In this document: in pieces, positions 31,717 to 39,105 of the stretch | Numbering within the stretch: the first letter of the stretch is position 1 | Layout: the number at the start of each line of letters is the position of its first letter | NCBI GenBank assembly: GCA_019745075.1 | Contig: JAIETR010000026.1 | Coordinates: forward strand, 1-45,640 | DNA: 45,640 nucleotides | Reading direction: 5' to 3' | Source of the DNA: Qipengyuania sp. | GTDB lineage: Bacteria > Pseudomonadota > Alphaproteobacteria > Sphingomonadales > Sphingomonadaceae | Notes under the pieces: generated by a model | Told to the model about the DNA's origin: nothing | Database searches by the model: none | What the model saw: the letters and a program-made list of their open reading frames with translations, nothing else | Made by a program: the position numbers and the translations under genes

Positions 31717-32748
31717 ATGACCGCCGACATCGTGCCCCTCCCGCGCCCCGATCGCAACAGGGTGGAGCCCGCGCCCTCGCTCGAGCCGATGCTGGCCATC
31801 GCCGCGCAGGGCATGAACGCGGTCAACGCCGTGATCCTGGCGCGGATGCAGAGCGAAATTCCCTTGATCCCCGCGCTCGCCGGGCACCTGATCTCGGGCG
31901 GGGGCAAGCGGCTGCGGCCGATGCTCACGCTCGCGGGGGCGGAGCTGGTGGGATACAACGGCACCCGCCAGCACAAGCTCGCCGCGGCGGTCGAATTCAT
32001 CCACACCGCCACGCTGCTGCACGACGATGTGGTCGATGGCAGCGACTTGCGGCGCGGCAAGGCGGCCGCCAACATCGTCTTCGGCAATCCGGCCACGGTG
32101 CTGGTGGGCGATTTCCTGTTCAGCCGCGCCTTCGAGCTGATGGTCGAGGACGGCAGCCTCAAGGTGCTGCGCATACTCTCCAACGCCAGCGCGGTGATCG
32201 CCGAGGGCGAGGTCGACCAGCTCACCGCCCAGCGCAGGATCGAGACCAGCGAGGGCCGCTACCTGCAGATCATCCGGGCCAAGACCGCCGCGCTGTTCGC
32301 CGCCGCCACCCGCATCGCCGCGGTGGTGGCCGAATGCGGCGAGGACCAGGAGAACGCGCTCGACGAATACGGCCGCAACCTGGGCGTCGCCTTCCAGCTG
32401 GTCGACGATGCGATCGACTATGATTCGGATGCCGCCGCGATGGGCAAGACCCGCGGCGACGATTTCCGCGAGGGCAAGATGACGCTCCCGGTGATCCTCG
32501 CCTATGCGCGCGGAACCGAGGACGAGCGGTCGTTCTGGAAGGCGGCGATCGGTGGCCACCGCACCAGCGACGCCGACCTCGCCGAAGCGATCCGCCTGAT
32601 CGCCAAATACGACGCCGTCGTCGCCACCCGCGAGCGCGCCCGCCATTTCGCCCAGCGCGCCATCGACGCGATTTCGATCTTCCCCGAAAGCCGGGCCCGC
32701 GCGGCGATGGCCGAGGCGGCGCGTTTTGCCGTGGCGCGGGGATATTGA
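31717..32748 (+). CDS. ispB: Long-chain polyprenyl diphosphate synthase (IspB-like)
   Basis: Builds the isoprenoid tail for ubiquinone (Q10 expected in sphingomonads). 343 residues. First Asp-rich motif LLHDDVVDGSDLRRGK, allylic region SGGGKRLRPMLTLAGAEL, second Asp-rich motif LVDDAIDYDSDAAAMGKTRGDDFREGK. Substrate-binding Arg/Lys are present. The residues before the first motif (EFIHTATL) are small, as in long-chain synthases, but the exact chain length cannot be read by eye. It is followed directly, with the stop touching the next start, by a small gene that may be co-transcribed. Confidence 0.93.
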   Translation: MTADIVPLPRPDRNRVEPAPSLEPMLAIAAQGMNAVNAVILARMQSEIPLIPALAGHLISGGGKRLRPMLTLAGAELVGYNGTRQHKLAAAVEFIHTATLLHDDVVDGSDLRRGKAAANIVFGNPATVLVGDFLFSRAFELMVEDGSLKVLRILSNASAVIAEGEVDQLTAQRRIETSEGRYLQIIRAKTAALFAAATRIAAVVAECGEDQENALDEYGRNLGVAFQLVDDAIDYDSDAAAMGKTRGDDFREGKMTLPVILAYARGTEDERSFWKAAIGGHRTSDADLAEAIRLIAKYDAVVATRERARHFAQRAIDAISIFPESRARAAMAEAARFAVARGY

Positions 32749-33024
32749 GTGGCGAGGCGACGGTCGCTTGAAAATGCCCGCGAGCCGAAGTCACTTCGCA
32801 GGACGGTTCTCGAAATTTTGCTCGGCGGCGGTCTTTTCGCCGCAGCCATCCCGCTCGCCGAAAGGTTTTTCGAGGATAATACGCGCTGCGCCGTTGCCTA
32901 TGAGTCGGTGAACGCGATCAAGGGGGTCGAGGAGGTTCCACCTGAGCTTCGCACTCCCTATGTCCGACATGTCGAGCGTCAATTGAAGATCGCCGAGAAA
33001 TGCGATAGGGAAGCGGAACAATGA
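32749..33024 (+). CDS. Hypothetical small protein, one membrane segment
   Basis: 91 residues from GTG 32749, immediately after the ispB stop (TGA-GTG), so translation is likely coupled. A basic N-terminus (RRRSLENAREPKSLRR), one hydrophobic stretch (TVLEILLGGGLFAAAIPLAERFF) and a charged soluble tail (AIKGVEEVPPELRTPYVRHVERQLKIAEKCDREAEQ). It overlaps the next tiny gene by 4 nt (ATGA). No family recognised. Confidence 0.55.
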   Translation: MARRRSLENAREPKSLRRTVLEILLGGGLFAAAIPLAERFFEDNTRCAVAYESVNAIKGVEEVPPELRTPYVRHVERQLKIAEKCDREAEQ

Positions 33025-33146
33025 GCGATGCATTAGCCCAGTTCATGTTCTGGGGCGGCGTGAGTGTCGCAGCCATCAGCTATGTCCTGCTGCAACTGGA
33101 GCGGCGGCGTGAATCGCTCCATCGGACCGATCGCTTGATCGATTGA
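33021..33146 (+). CDS. 41-residue membrane microprotein overlapping the previous gene
   Basis: ATG 33021 overlaps the preceding stop as ATGA. The product MSDALAQFMFWGGVSVAAIS continues with YVLLQLERRRESLHRTDRLID: one membrane helix followed by a positively charged tail, by charge likely on the cytoplasmic side. Coupled start, helix and clean stop make coding likely in spite of the size. It may act with the 91-residue protein upstream. Confidence 0.55.
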   Translation: MSDALAQFMFWGGVSVAAISYVLLQLERRRESLHRTDRLID

Positions 33147-33174
33147 GCCGCCGAACCGGCGCCGGGTCGATAAG

Positions 33175-35601
33175 TTGACTCTCGAGCTACCCGTTCAGGA
33201 CGTGCTGGCGCATTTGCTGGCGAGCTTGGGCACGAGTCCCGGCGCAGTTCTAATTGCACCGCCGGGGGCCGGAAAGACGACCGCAGTCGCGCCGGCCCTG
33301 ATACGCGAGCCGTGGTGCACGCGGCAGGTGATCATGACTTCGCCGCGCCGGGTGGCGGCGCGCGCGGCGGCGGAGCGGATGGCCGAATTGCTCGGCGAGA
33401 AAGCGGGCGAGACGGTGGGCTACCTCACCCGGCTCGACAGCCGCCAGTCGGCCAGAACGCGCATCCTGGTCGTGACCGAGGCGATCTTCGTCAACCGCAT
33501 CCTGCAAGATCCCGAGCTCTCCGACGTGTCGGCCGTTCTGTTCGACGAGGCGCATGAGCGGCATCTCGATGGCGATCTGGGGCTGGCGTTGGCGCTCGAG
33601 GCGCGGGAGGTGCTCCGCGAGGATTTGCGTGTCCTCGTGATGTCCGCAACCATCGACGGCGCGCGGTTCGCCCGGCTGATGGGACCGGCGGCGCCGGTTA
33701 TCGAGAGCGAGGGCAAGGCGCATCCGCTCGACACGGTCTGGCTCGGCTCTTCGCCCGGCGCGCCGGTCGAGGACGCTATGGCGTCCGCCATCCTGACCGC
33801 GTGGCGCGAGCGCGACGGCGACATCCTCGCCTTCCTGCCGGGGGTGCGCGAAATCGAGCGCGTGCGCGAGCGGCTGGCGGCTCGGCTGCCCGATGCGCCG
33901 GTGCTGCCGCTCCATGGCCAGGTCGAGGCGGCCGGGCAACGCGCCGCGATCCGCCGCGATCCACGGGGGCGGAGGCGGATCGTCCTCGCCACGGCCATCG
34001 CCGAAACCTCGTTGACGCTCGACGGCGTATCGGTCGTGGTCGACAGCGGGCTCGCGCGCCATGCCCAGTTCGACAAAGCCGCAGGGACCACGCACCTGGT
34101 TACCCGGCGGGCCAGCCAGGCGGCGGCGGCGCAGCGCGCCGGCCGCGCCGCACGGCAGGGCCCCGGGACGGCCTACCGGCTGTGGGAGGAAGCGTCCCAT
34201 GCCGGCCGCACCGCCTTCGACCCTCCCGAGATCGCCACCGCCGACCTCGCGCCGCTGGTGTTGCGGACCGCGCAATGGGGCAGCTCCGATCCCGCCGCGC
34301 TGCGCTGGCTCGACCCGCCGCCCCAGGCCTCGGTCGCAGCGGCGCGCGCCCAGTTGCAGACATTGGGCGCGCTCGACGGGGCCGGGCGGATAACCGGGCG
34401 AGGGCTGGCGCTCGCCGCTTTGCCACTCGATCCGCAAGCTGCCGCGATGGTGCTATTCGGCGCCGAGCACGGCGCCGCCGAGACCGCAGCGCGGCTGGCG
34501 CTACTCCTTCAGGAGCGCGGTCTCGGCGGGCGCGGCGAGGACCTCGAGGCGCGGCTGGCGCGCTGGAATGCCGATCGCAGTCCACGGGCCGAGGCCAGCC
34601 GCAAGCTGGCGGCCGGCTGGGCCCGCGCGGCTGGCGGCGGGAGCGGGGGTGACGCGCCGCTCGGCGTGCTGCTCGCGGCCGGCCGCCCCGACTTCGTCGC
34701 CCGGCGCCGCGATGCCAGCGGCGAAAGCTGGCTCACCGCGGGCGGGCGCGGGTTCGTCCTCGACCCCGCCTCGCCGCTGGCGCGGGCCGAGTTCCTGGTC
34801 GTCGGCGACGCGCAGGGGCAGGCCAAGGGCGCGCGCATCGCCGCGGCGGCCCCGCTCGCCGAGAGCGACATCGAGCGCTGGCTGGCGGATCGCATCGAGC
34901 GGCGCGGGGTCCTTGTCTGGACCGGCGAGCGGATCGAAGCGCGGCTCGAGCGGCGGCTGGGCGCCATCGTCCTCGCGAGCGGGCCCGATCCCGCTCCCGA
35001 TGCCGAGGCGATGCGCGCGCTGCTGGTGGACAAGGCTGTCGAAAAGCTGGGGACGCTGCTGCCGCGCGACGTCCTGGCGCGAGCCCGGTTCGCGGGGATC
35101 GGCGCGCTTTCGGAGGACCGGCTGCGCGACAGCGCCACGCTCTGGCTCGCCCCCTTGCTCGCCGGGCGCCGCGATCTCGACATTCCGCGCGGAAAGCTCG
35201 TCGAGGGCCTGCTGGGCCTGCTCGACTGGGACGAGCGCCAGCGGCTCGACCGGCTCGCGCCGCGCGAGTTCGCATCGCCGGCTGGAACGTTCCACCCCAT
35301 CGACTATGCGGGCAACGACGCGCCCAGTGTCGAGGTTCGCGCGCAGGCGCTGTTCGGGCTCGACCGGCATCCGATGATCGGCCCCGAACCGACCGGCGTG
35401 CCGCTGCTGCTCAAGCTGACCAGTCCCGCCGGGCGTCCGATCCAGGCGACGCGCGACCTGCCCGGCTTCTGGCGCGGCAGCTGGGCCGAAGTGAGGAAAG
35501 AGATGAAGGGCCGCTATCCGAAGCACCGTTGGCCCGAGCAGCCCTGGACGGAGGCGCCGAGCCTCAAGACGAAGAACGCCTTTGCCAAGAGCGGAGGCTG
35601 A
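33175..35601 (+). CDS. hrpB: ATP-dependent DEAH-box helicase HrpB
   Basis: DEAH/RHA-type RNA helicase of poorly known role. 808 residues from TTG 33175 (LTLELPVQDVLAHLL). Motif I APPGAGKTT, Ia TSPRRVAARAAAERM, II DEAHERHLDGD, III MSATID, then the second RecA domain with IVLATAIAETSLTLDGVSVVVDSG and QRAGRAARQGPGTAYRLW, the HA2 region, and the C-terminal HrpB domain ending GRYPKHRWPEQPWTEAP, which is diagnostic. Full-length. No strong Shine-Dalgarno; the TTG is the first start after the previous stop. It is followed after 14 nt by the complex I subunit gene. Confidence 0.95.
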   Translation: MTLELPVQDVLAHLLASLGTSPGAVLIAPPGAGKTTAVAPALIREPWCTRQVIMTSPRRVAARAAAERMAELLGEKAGETVGYLTRLDSRQSARTRILVVTEAIFVNRILQDPELSDVSAVLFDEAHERHLDGDLGLALALEAREVLREDLRVLVMSATIDGARFARLMGPAAPVIESEGKAHPLDTVWLGSSPGAPVEDAMASAILTAWRERDGDILAFLPGVREIERVRERLAARLPDAPVLPLHGQVEAAGQRAAIRRDPRGRRRIVLATAIAETSLTLDGVSVVVDSGLARHAQFDKAAGTTHLVTRRASQAAAAQRAGRAARQGPGTAYRLWEEASHAGRTAFDPPEIATADLAPLVLRTAQWGSSDPAALRWLDPPPQASVAAARAQLQTLGALDGAGRITGRGLALAALPLDPQAAAMVLFGAEHGAAETAARLALLLQERGLGGRGEDLEARLARWNADRSPRAEASRKLAAGWARAAGGGSGGDAPLGVLLAAGRPDFVARRRDASGESWLTAGGRGFVLDPASPLARAEFLVVGDAQGQAKGARIAAAAPLAESDIERWLADRIERRGVLVWTGERIEARLERRLGAIVLASGPDPAPDAEAMRALLVDKAVEKLGTLLPRDVLARARFAGIGALSEDRLRDSATLWLAPLLAGRRDLDIPRGKLVEGLLGLLDWDERQRLDRLAPREFASPAGTFHPIDYAGNDAPSVEVRAQALFGLDRHPMIGPEPTGVPLLLKLTSPAGRPIQATRDLPGFWRGSWAEVRKEMKGRYPKHRWPEQPWTEAPSLKTKNAFAKSGG

Positions 35602-35615
35602 ATTAGGGTACTCCG

Positions 35616-35894
35616 ATGACCGCGCGAATCTTTCAGCAGCCCAGGAACGCCATGCAATCGGGCAAGGCCCTCACCGATCTATGGGTGCTCGAGTTCGAGC
35701 AGTCCGAAGCCCGCCGCGCCGATCCGCTGATGGGTTGGACCGGCAGCGGCGACACACAGGCGCAGGTGCGGTTGACCTTCCCCGACAAGGACGCCGCGAG
35801 GGCCTACGCCGCGAAACATGGCATTGCCGCCCGCATCCACGCGACGCCGCCCCGGGCGCTCAAGCTGCAAGCCTACGCGGACAATTTCCGCTAG
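35616..35894 (+). CDS. ETC complex I subunit, NDUFS4-like
   Basis: Accessory 18-kDa-type subunit of NADH:ubiquinone oxidoreductase, restricted to alphaproteobacteria and mitochondria. 92 residues: MTARIFQQPRNAMQSGKALTDLWVLEF, then RRADPLMGWTGSGDTQAQVRLTFPDKDAARAYAAKHGIA and RALKLQAYADNFR, the full family pattern. It is not in the nuo operon but stands with hrpB, SRP RNA and dnaX, an arrangement usual for these small subunits. Confidence 0.92.
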   Translation: MTARIFQQPRNAMQSGKALTDLWVLEFEQSEARRADPLMGWTGSGDTQAQVRLTFPDKDAARAYAAKHGIAARIHATPPRALKLQAYADNFR

Positions 35895-35930
35895 GTTGAT
35901 TTTCCGCCTCGCTGCCGCCATATGCCCGTA

Positions 35931-36022
35931 CGGGAGCCGGTCGGACGCTTGCGTCCGCCAACCTGGTCAGGTCCGGAAGGAAGCAGCCACAACGGGTTGC
36001 GGCGGGTCGGCCGGTTCCTTCT
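35931..36022 (+). ncRNA. ffs: Signal recognition particle RNA (small bacterial, 4.5S type)
   Basis: Contains the diagnostic apical loop AGGTCCGGAAGGAAGCAGCC. The ends pair as GGAGCCGG / CCGGTTCC (about 35933-35940 with 36011-36018). Length of about 92 nt agrees with the Gram-negative form, which lacks the Alu domain. It lies between the complex I subunit and dnaX. Ends are approximate. It binds Ffh to target nascent membrane proteins. Confidence 0.95.
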
Positions 36023-36074
36023 TACCCACAGCATGCGGCATGACATTCAGGGCCATCGGCCCTAACTGAGCGGC

Positions 36075-37859
36075 ATGGGCGATTCACCCGACAGCACCGA
36101 CCGCTTGCCCTGGGCGTCCGAACCCGAAGGGGGTGGGCCGAGCGCCTCCGAACTCGAAGCGGCGGGTCAGAATGCCATGTTCGGCGAATTGCCGGCGCCC
36201 CCCGCGCCTCCGTCAAATACGCCCGGAACCACCGCTTCCAATCAACCTTACCGCGTGCTCGCGCGCAAATACCGCCCCCGCACCTTTTCGGAACTGATCG
36301 GGCAGGACGCGATGGTGCGCACGCTCGCCAACGCGATCGAGCGCGACCGGCTGGCGCACGCCTTCCTGATGACCGGGGTGCGCGGGGTCGGCAAGACCAG
36401 CACCGCGCGGCTGATCGCCAAGGCGCTCAATTGCATCGGGCGCGATGGCGAGGGCGGCCCGACCATCGATCCCTGCGGTGTTTGCGAGCCATGTGTCGCG
36501 ATCGCCGAGGGCCGGCATATCGACGTGATCGAGATGGACGCCGCGAGCCACACCGGCGTCGACGACATGCGCGCGATCATCGACGCGGTCCGCTATGCCG
36601 CCGTCGCCGCGCGCTACAAGATCTACATCGTCGACGAAGTGCATATGCTCTCGAAGAACGCCTTCAACGCGCTGTTGAAGACGCTCGAAGAGCCGCCCGC
36701 GCATGTGAAGTTCCTGTTCGCCACCACCGAGGTGGAGAAGCTGCCGATCACGGTGCTCAGCCGCACCCAGCGCTTCGACCTGCGCCGCATCCCGGTCGAT
36801 ATGCTGGCGGCGCATTTCACCGCCATCTGCGCGCGGGAGGGGGTCGAGGCCGAGACCGAGGCGCTCCAGCTCGTCGCCGGTGCCGCCGAAGGTTCTGTCC
36901 GCGACGGATTGTCGATCCTCGACCAGGCGATTGCCCATGCCGATCTGGCGGGCGAAGGCGCGGGCGGGGCGCCGCGCGTGACCGCCGGCCGCGTGCGCGA
37001 GATGCTCGGACTGGCGGACAAGGGCGCACGGCGGCGGATGCTCGGGCATTTGCTCGAAGCCGATGCCGGAGCGCTCTTGCGCACGCTCGACGAGCAATAC
37101 GCGCTCGGCGTCGAGCCGCTTTCGCTGATGCGGGTGCTGCTGGACCTGGTCCACCGCATCACCGTGGCGCAGGTCGCGGGCGAGGCCGATGCGCCAGGCG
37201 CCGAAGAGCGCGCCGAGCTGCTCGAATGGGCGCAGCGGCTGTCCGCCCCGCAGTTGCACCGCCTGTGGCAACTGCTGCTCAAGGGCCACGAAGAGGTTCG
37301 CGAGGCGCCCGATCCGCTCGCCGCGGCGCGGATGGCCCTGCTGCGCGCGCTGCACGCCGCCGAGCTGCCCGATCCGGGCAGGCTGGCGAAACGGCTCGAG
37401 GAACTGGCGGCCGCGCCGCCGGCCGCGCGGCCGGAGGCGACCGTGGCCGCGGAGGACCGCACCGCACCGCCGCTCGATTTCGCCGCGCTGGTGCGCGATG
37501 TGGAGCGCCGCGAGCATGTGTTGGCGGCAAGCATCATGAAGCTTCAGATCAGACCGGTCTCGGTCGAGCCCGGCCTGCTGCGCTACAGCCGCCCGGGCCA
37601 GTTCCGCGACGACATCGGCGCGGTCCTGCGCGACGCGCTGCGCGACACCACCGGGCTGCGCTGGGCGCTGGACGAGCTGCCCGAGGGCGGCGCCCCGACG
37701 CTGGTCGAGCGCGAGGAGGCCGCGCGCGCCGAAGCGGCGCGGCGGACGCGCGAGCACCCGCTGGTCGCGGCCGCGCTCGCCGCCTTTCCCAAGGCTGAAC
37801 CGATCGAAGACAGCGAGGCGCCGCCCCCCGGCGCCCGGCAATGGAGAATGCAGTCATGA
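36075..37859 (+). CDS. dnaX: DNA polymerase III subunit gamma/tau
   Basis: Clamp-loader ATPase. 594 residues. An acidic, Pro-rich N-terminal extension (about 1-55) precedes the core LARKYRPRTFSELIGQDAMV; Walker A GVRGVGKTSTAR; zinc site with Cys spaced as CIGRD...CGVCEPC; Walker B VDEVHMLSKNAFNALLKTLEEPP; sensor 1 FATTEVEKLP; SRC arginine-finger region LSRTQRFDLRR. Domain III and a C-terminal extension of about 190 residues (tau-like, Ala/Arg/Pro-rich) follow. No slippery A-tract for programmed frameshifting stood out. Its stop overlaps ybaB by 4 nt. Confidence 0.96.
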   Translation: MGDSPDSTDRLPWASEPEGGGPSASELEAAGQNAMFGELPAPPAPPSNTPGTTASNQPYRVLARKYRPRTFSELIGQDAMVRTLANAIERDRLAHAFLMTGVRGVGKTSTARLIAKALNCIGRDGEGGPTIDPCGVCEPCVAIAEGRHIDVIEMDAASHTGVDDMRAIIDAVRYAAVAARYKIYIVDEVHMLSKNAFNALLKTLEEPPAHVKFLFATTEVEKLPITVLSRTQRFDLRRIPVDMLAAHFTAICAREGVEAETEALQLVAGAAEGSVRDGLSILDQAIAHADLAGEGAGGAPRVTAGRVREMLGLADKGARRRMLGHLLEADAGALLRTLDEQYALGVEPLSLMRVLLDLVHRITVAQVAGEADAPGAEERAELLEWAQRLSAPQLHRLWQLLLKGHEEVREAPDPLAAARMALLRALHAAELPDPGRLAKRLEELAAAPPAARPEATVAAEDRTAPPLDFAALVRDVERREHVLAASIMKLQIRPVSVEPGLLRYSRPGQFRDDIGAVLRDALRDTTGLRWALDELPEGGAPTLVEREEAARAEAARRTREHPLVAAALAAFPKAEPIEDSEAPPPGARQWRMQS

Positions 37860-38197
37860 AGTCGATGGAAGAAATGCTGGCCGCCGCGCAGCAGGCCGCC
37901 GAGACGATCCAGAAGCAGATGGGCGAGGCCCAGGCCAAGCTCGACACGGTCGAGGTCGAGGGCAGTTCCGGCGGCGGGCTGGTCAGGGTCCGCGCCACCG
38001 CTCGCGGCCGCATCCTCGGCGTCGTCATCGACGAAAGCCTGCTGAAGCCGGAAGAGAAACAGATGCTCGAGGATCTCGTCGCGGCGGCGTTCAACGACGC
38101 GCGCGACCGGGCCGACCGCAAATCGGCCGAGGAAATGCAGAAGCTCCAGGGCGGCCTCGGTCTGCCCCCCGGCCTCAACATCCCCGGTTTCGGTTGA
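37856..38197 (+). CDS. ybaB: YbaB/EbfC-family nucleoid-associated protein
   Basis: Small dimeric DNA-binding protein, usually encoded next to dnaX and recR. 113 residues from ATG 37856 (MKSMEEMLAAAQQAAETIQKQM), which overlaps the dnaX stop as ATGA; a start 15 nt earlier is possible. Family motifs: an N-terminal long helix, then VEVEGSSGGGLVRVRATARGRILGVVIDESLL and LEDLVAAAFNDARDRADRKSAEEM. Gly-rich C-terminal tail LGLPPGLNIPGFG. The expected recR is not the next gene here. Confidence 0.94.
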   Translation: MKSMEEMLAAAQQAAETIQKQMGEAQAKLDTVEVEGSSGGGLVRVRATARGRILGVVIDESLLKPEEKQMLEDLVAAAFNDARDRADRKSAEEMQKLQGGLGLPPGLNIPGFG

Positions 38198-38238
38198 CGC
38201 CGGCCTTTGTTGAGGCAATTGGCGGCAAGGGGAGTGAC

Positions 38239-38985
38239 ATGAACAATATGCCCGATTGGCCCAGCGAGAACGAGCGCCGCAGCGAGACCCGCCGTCATCG
38301 CCTGTTCGCGACCACCGCCCGCGGCGGAGACGGTGAAAGCCAGCCGGTGCTCGTGCGCGATATCTCGGCCCGCGGCTTGCTGCTCGAAACCGAGGAGGGC
38401 GTGACGCTCGACCAGCTCATCGCGGTCGGTCTGCCCGAGGCGGGCGATGTCGAGGCGCATGTCATCTGGCAGGGGGACAAGCTGGCCGGGTGCCGGCTCG
38501 ACGCCCATCTCTCGCAGGCGACGATCGACGCCGTGCGCGCCAAGGGCGAGGCGGCGCATGCCGAACAGACCGAACGCGCCGAAGACGAATTGGACGCGCC
38601 CGTCCAGCGTACCGCCGCCCGCACCCTAGCGGCGCGGCTCAAGCAGCTGCGGCTGGCGCGCGACCTTACACGGGCGGAGCTGGCCGAGCGCTCGGGCATC
38701 AGCACGCCGAGCATCTGGGCTTGGGAAACCGGGCGCACCGTCCCGCGGCTGGGCAGCCTGGAGACGCTCGCCAAGGGTCTCGGCGTCGCGGTGTCGGAGC
38801 TGCAGATCGGCGCGGGCAACGCGGCGGCCGATCTGCCCGCGCTCTCGATAGGCGCTGAGTTCGGGGGCGGCGGCGGCGACTTGCGCACCGCGCGGCTGAC
38901 CGAGCTCGTGGCCGCCAGCAAGTCCCAGATCGCCGCGCTCGCCGGAACCACGCCCGACCGGGTGACGATCACCATCGCTCTTTGA
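38239..38985 (+). CDS. PilZ domain fused to an XRE-type HTH domain
   Basis: 248 residues from ATG 38239, with AGGGGAG 5 nt ahead. Residues about 10-110 form a PilZ domain: RRSETRRHR (the RxxxR c-di-GMP motif) and VRDISARGLLLETEEG (the D/NxSxxG motif). Residues about 130-190 form a Cro/CI-type HTH: LAARLKQLRLARDLTRAELAERSGISTPSIWAWETGRTVPRLGSLETLAKGL. The tail is Gly/Ala-rich, then LVAASKSQIAALAGTTPDRVTITI. The fusion suggests a regulator that responds directly to c-di-GMP. It lies alone between ybaB and lon. Both PilZ motifs are intact, so binding is plausible. Confidence 0.85.
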   Translation: MNNMPDWPSENERRSETRRHRLFATTARGGDGESQPVLVRDISARGLLLETEEGVTLDQLIAVGLPEAGDVEAHVIWQGDKLAGCRLDAHLSQATIDAVRAKGEAAHAEQTERAEDELDAPVQRTAARTLAARLKQLRLARDLTRAELAERSGISTPSIWAWETGRTVPRLGSLETLAKGLGVAVSELQIGAGNAAADLPALSIGAEFGGGGGDLRTARLTELVAASKSQIAALAGTTPDRVTITIAL

Positions 38986-39030
38986 CATTGGGCTGCGCCA
39001 CCCGCGTCCACAGGTGAGGCCGGCGCATGC

Positions 39031-39060
39031 GTTGCAGCACGCGCTGCGACTTCCCATATT
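39031..39060 (+). promoter_or_regulatory. Possible sigma32-type (heat-shock) promoter of lon
   Basis: GTTG (39031) and CCCATATTG (39053) are separated by 18 nt, near the alphaproteobacterial heat-shock pattern CTTG-N17-18-CCCATNT. The start would be near 39068, giving a leader of about 38 nt. The -35 has a G in place of C, so this is tentative. lon is a known heat-shock gene. Confidence 0.4.
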
Positions 39061-39105
39061 GCCTGGAAAGGCCGCGCCCCGGCGCGCCCCATCGGATCGG
39101 ATCAA

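Noticed and set aside
36213..37841. A 542-codon minus-strand frame opposite dnaX
   Set aside because: DnaX motifs are complete on the plus strand.
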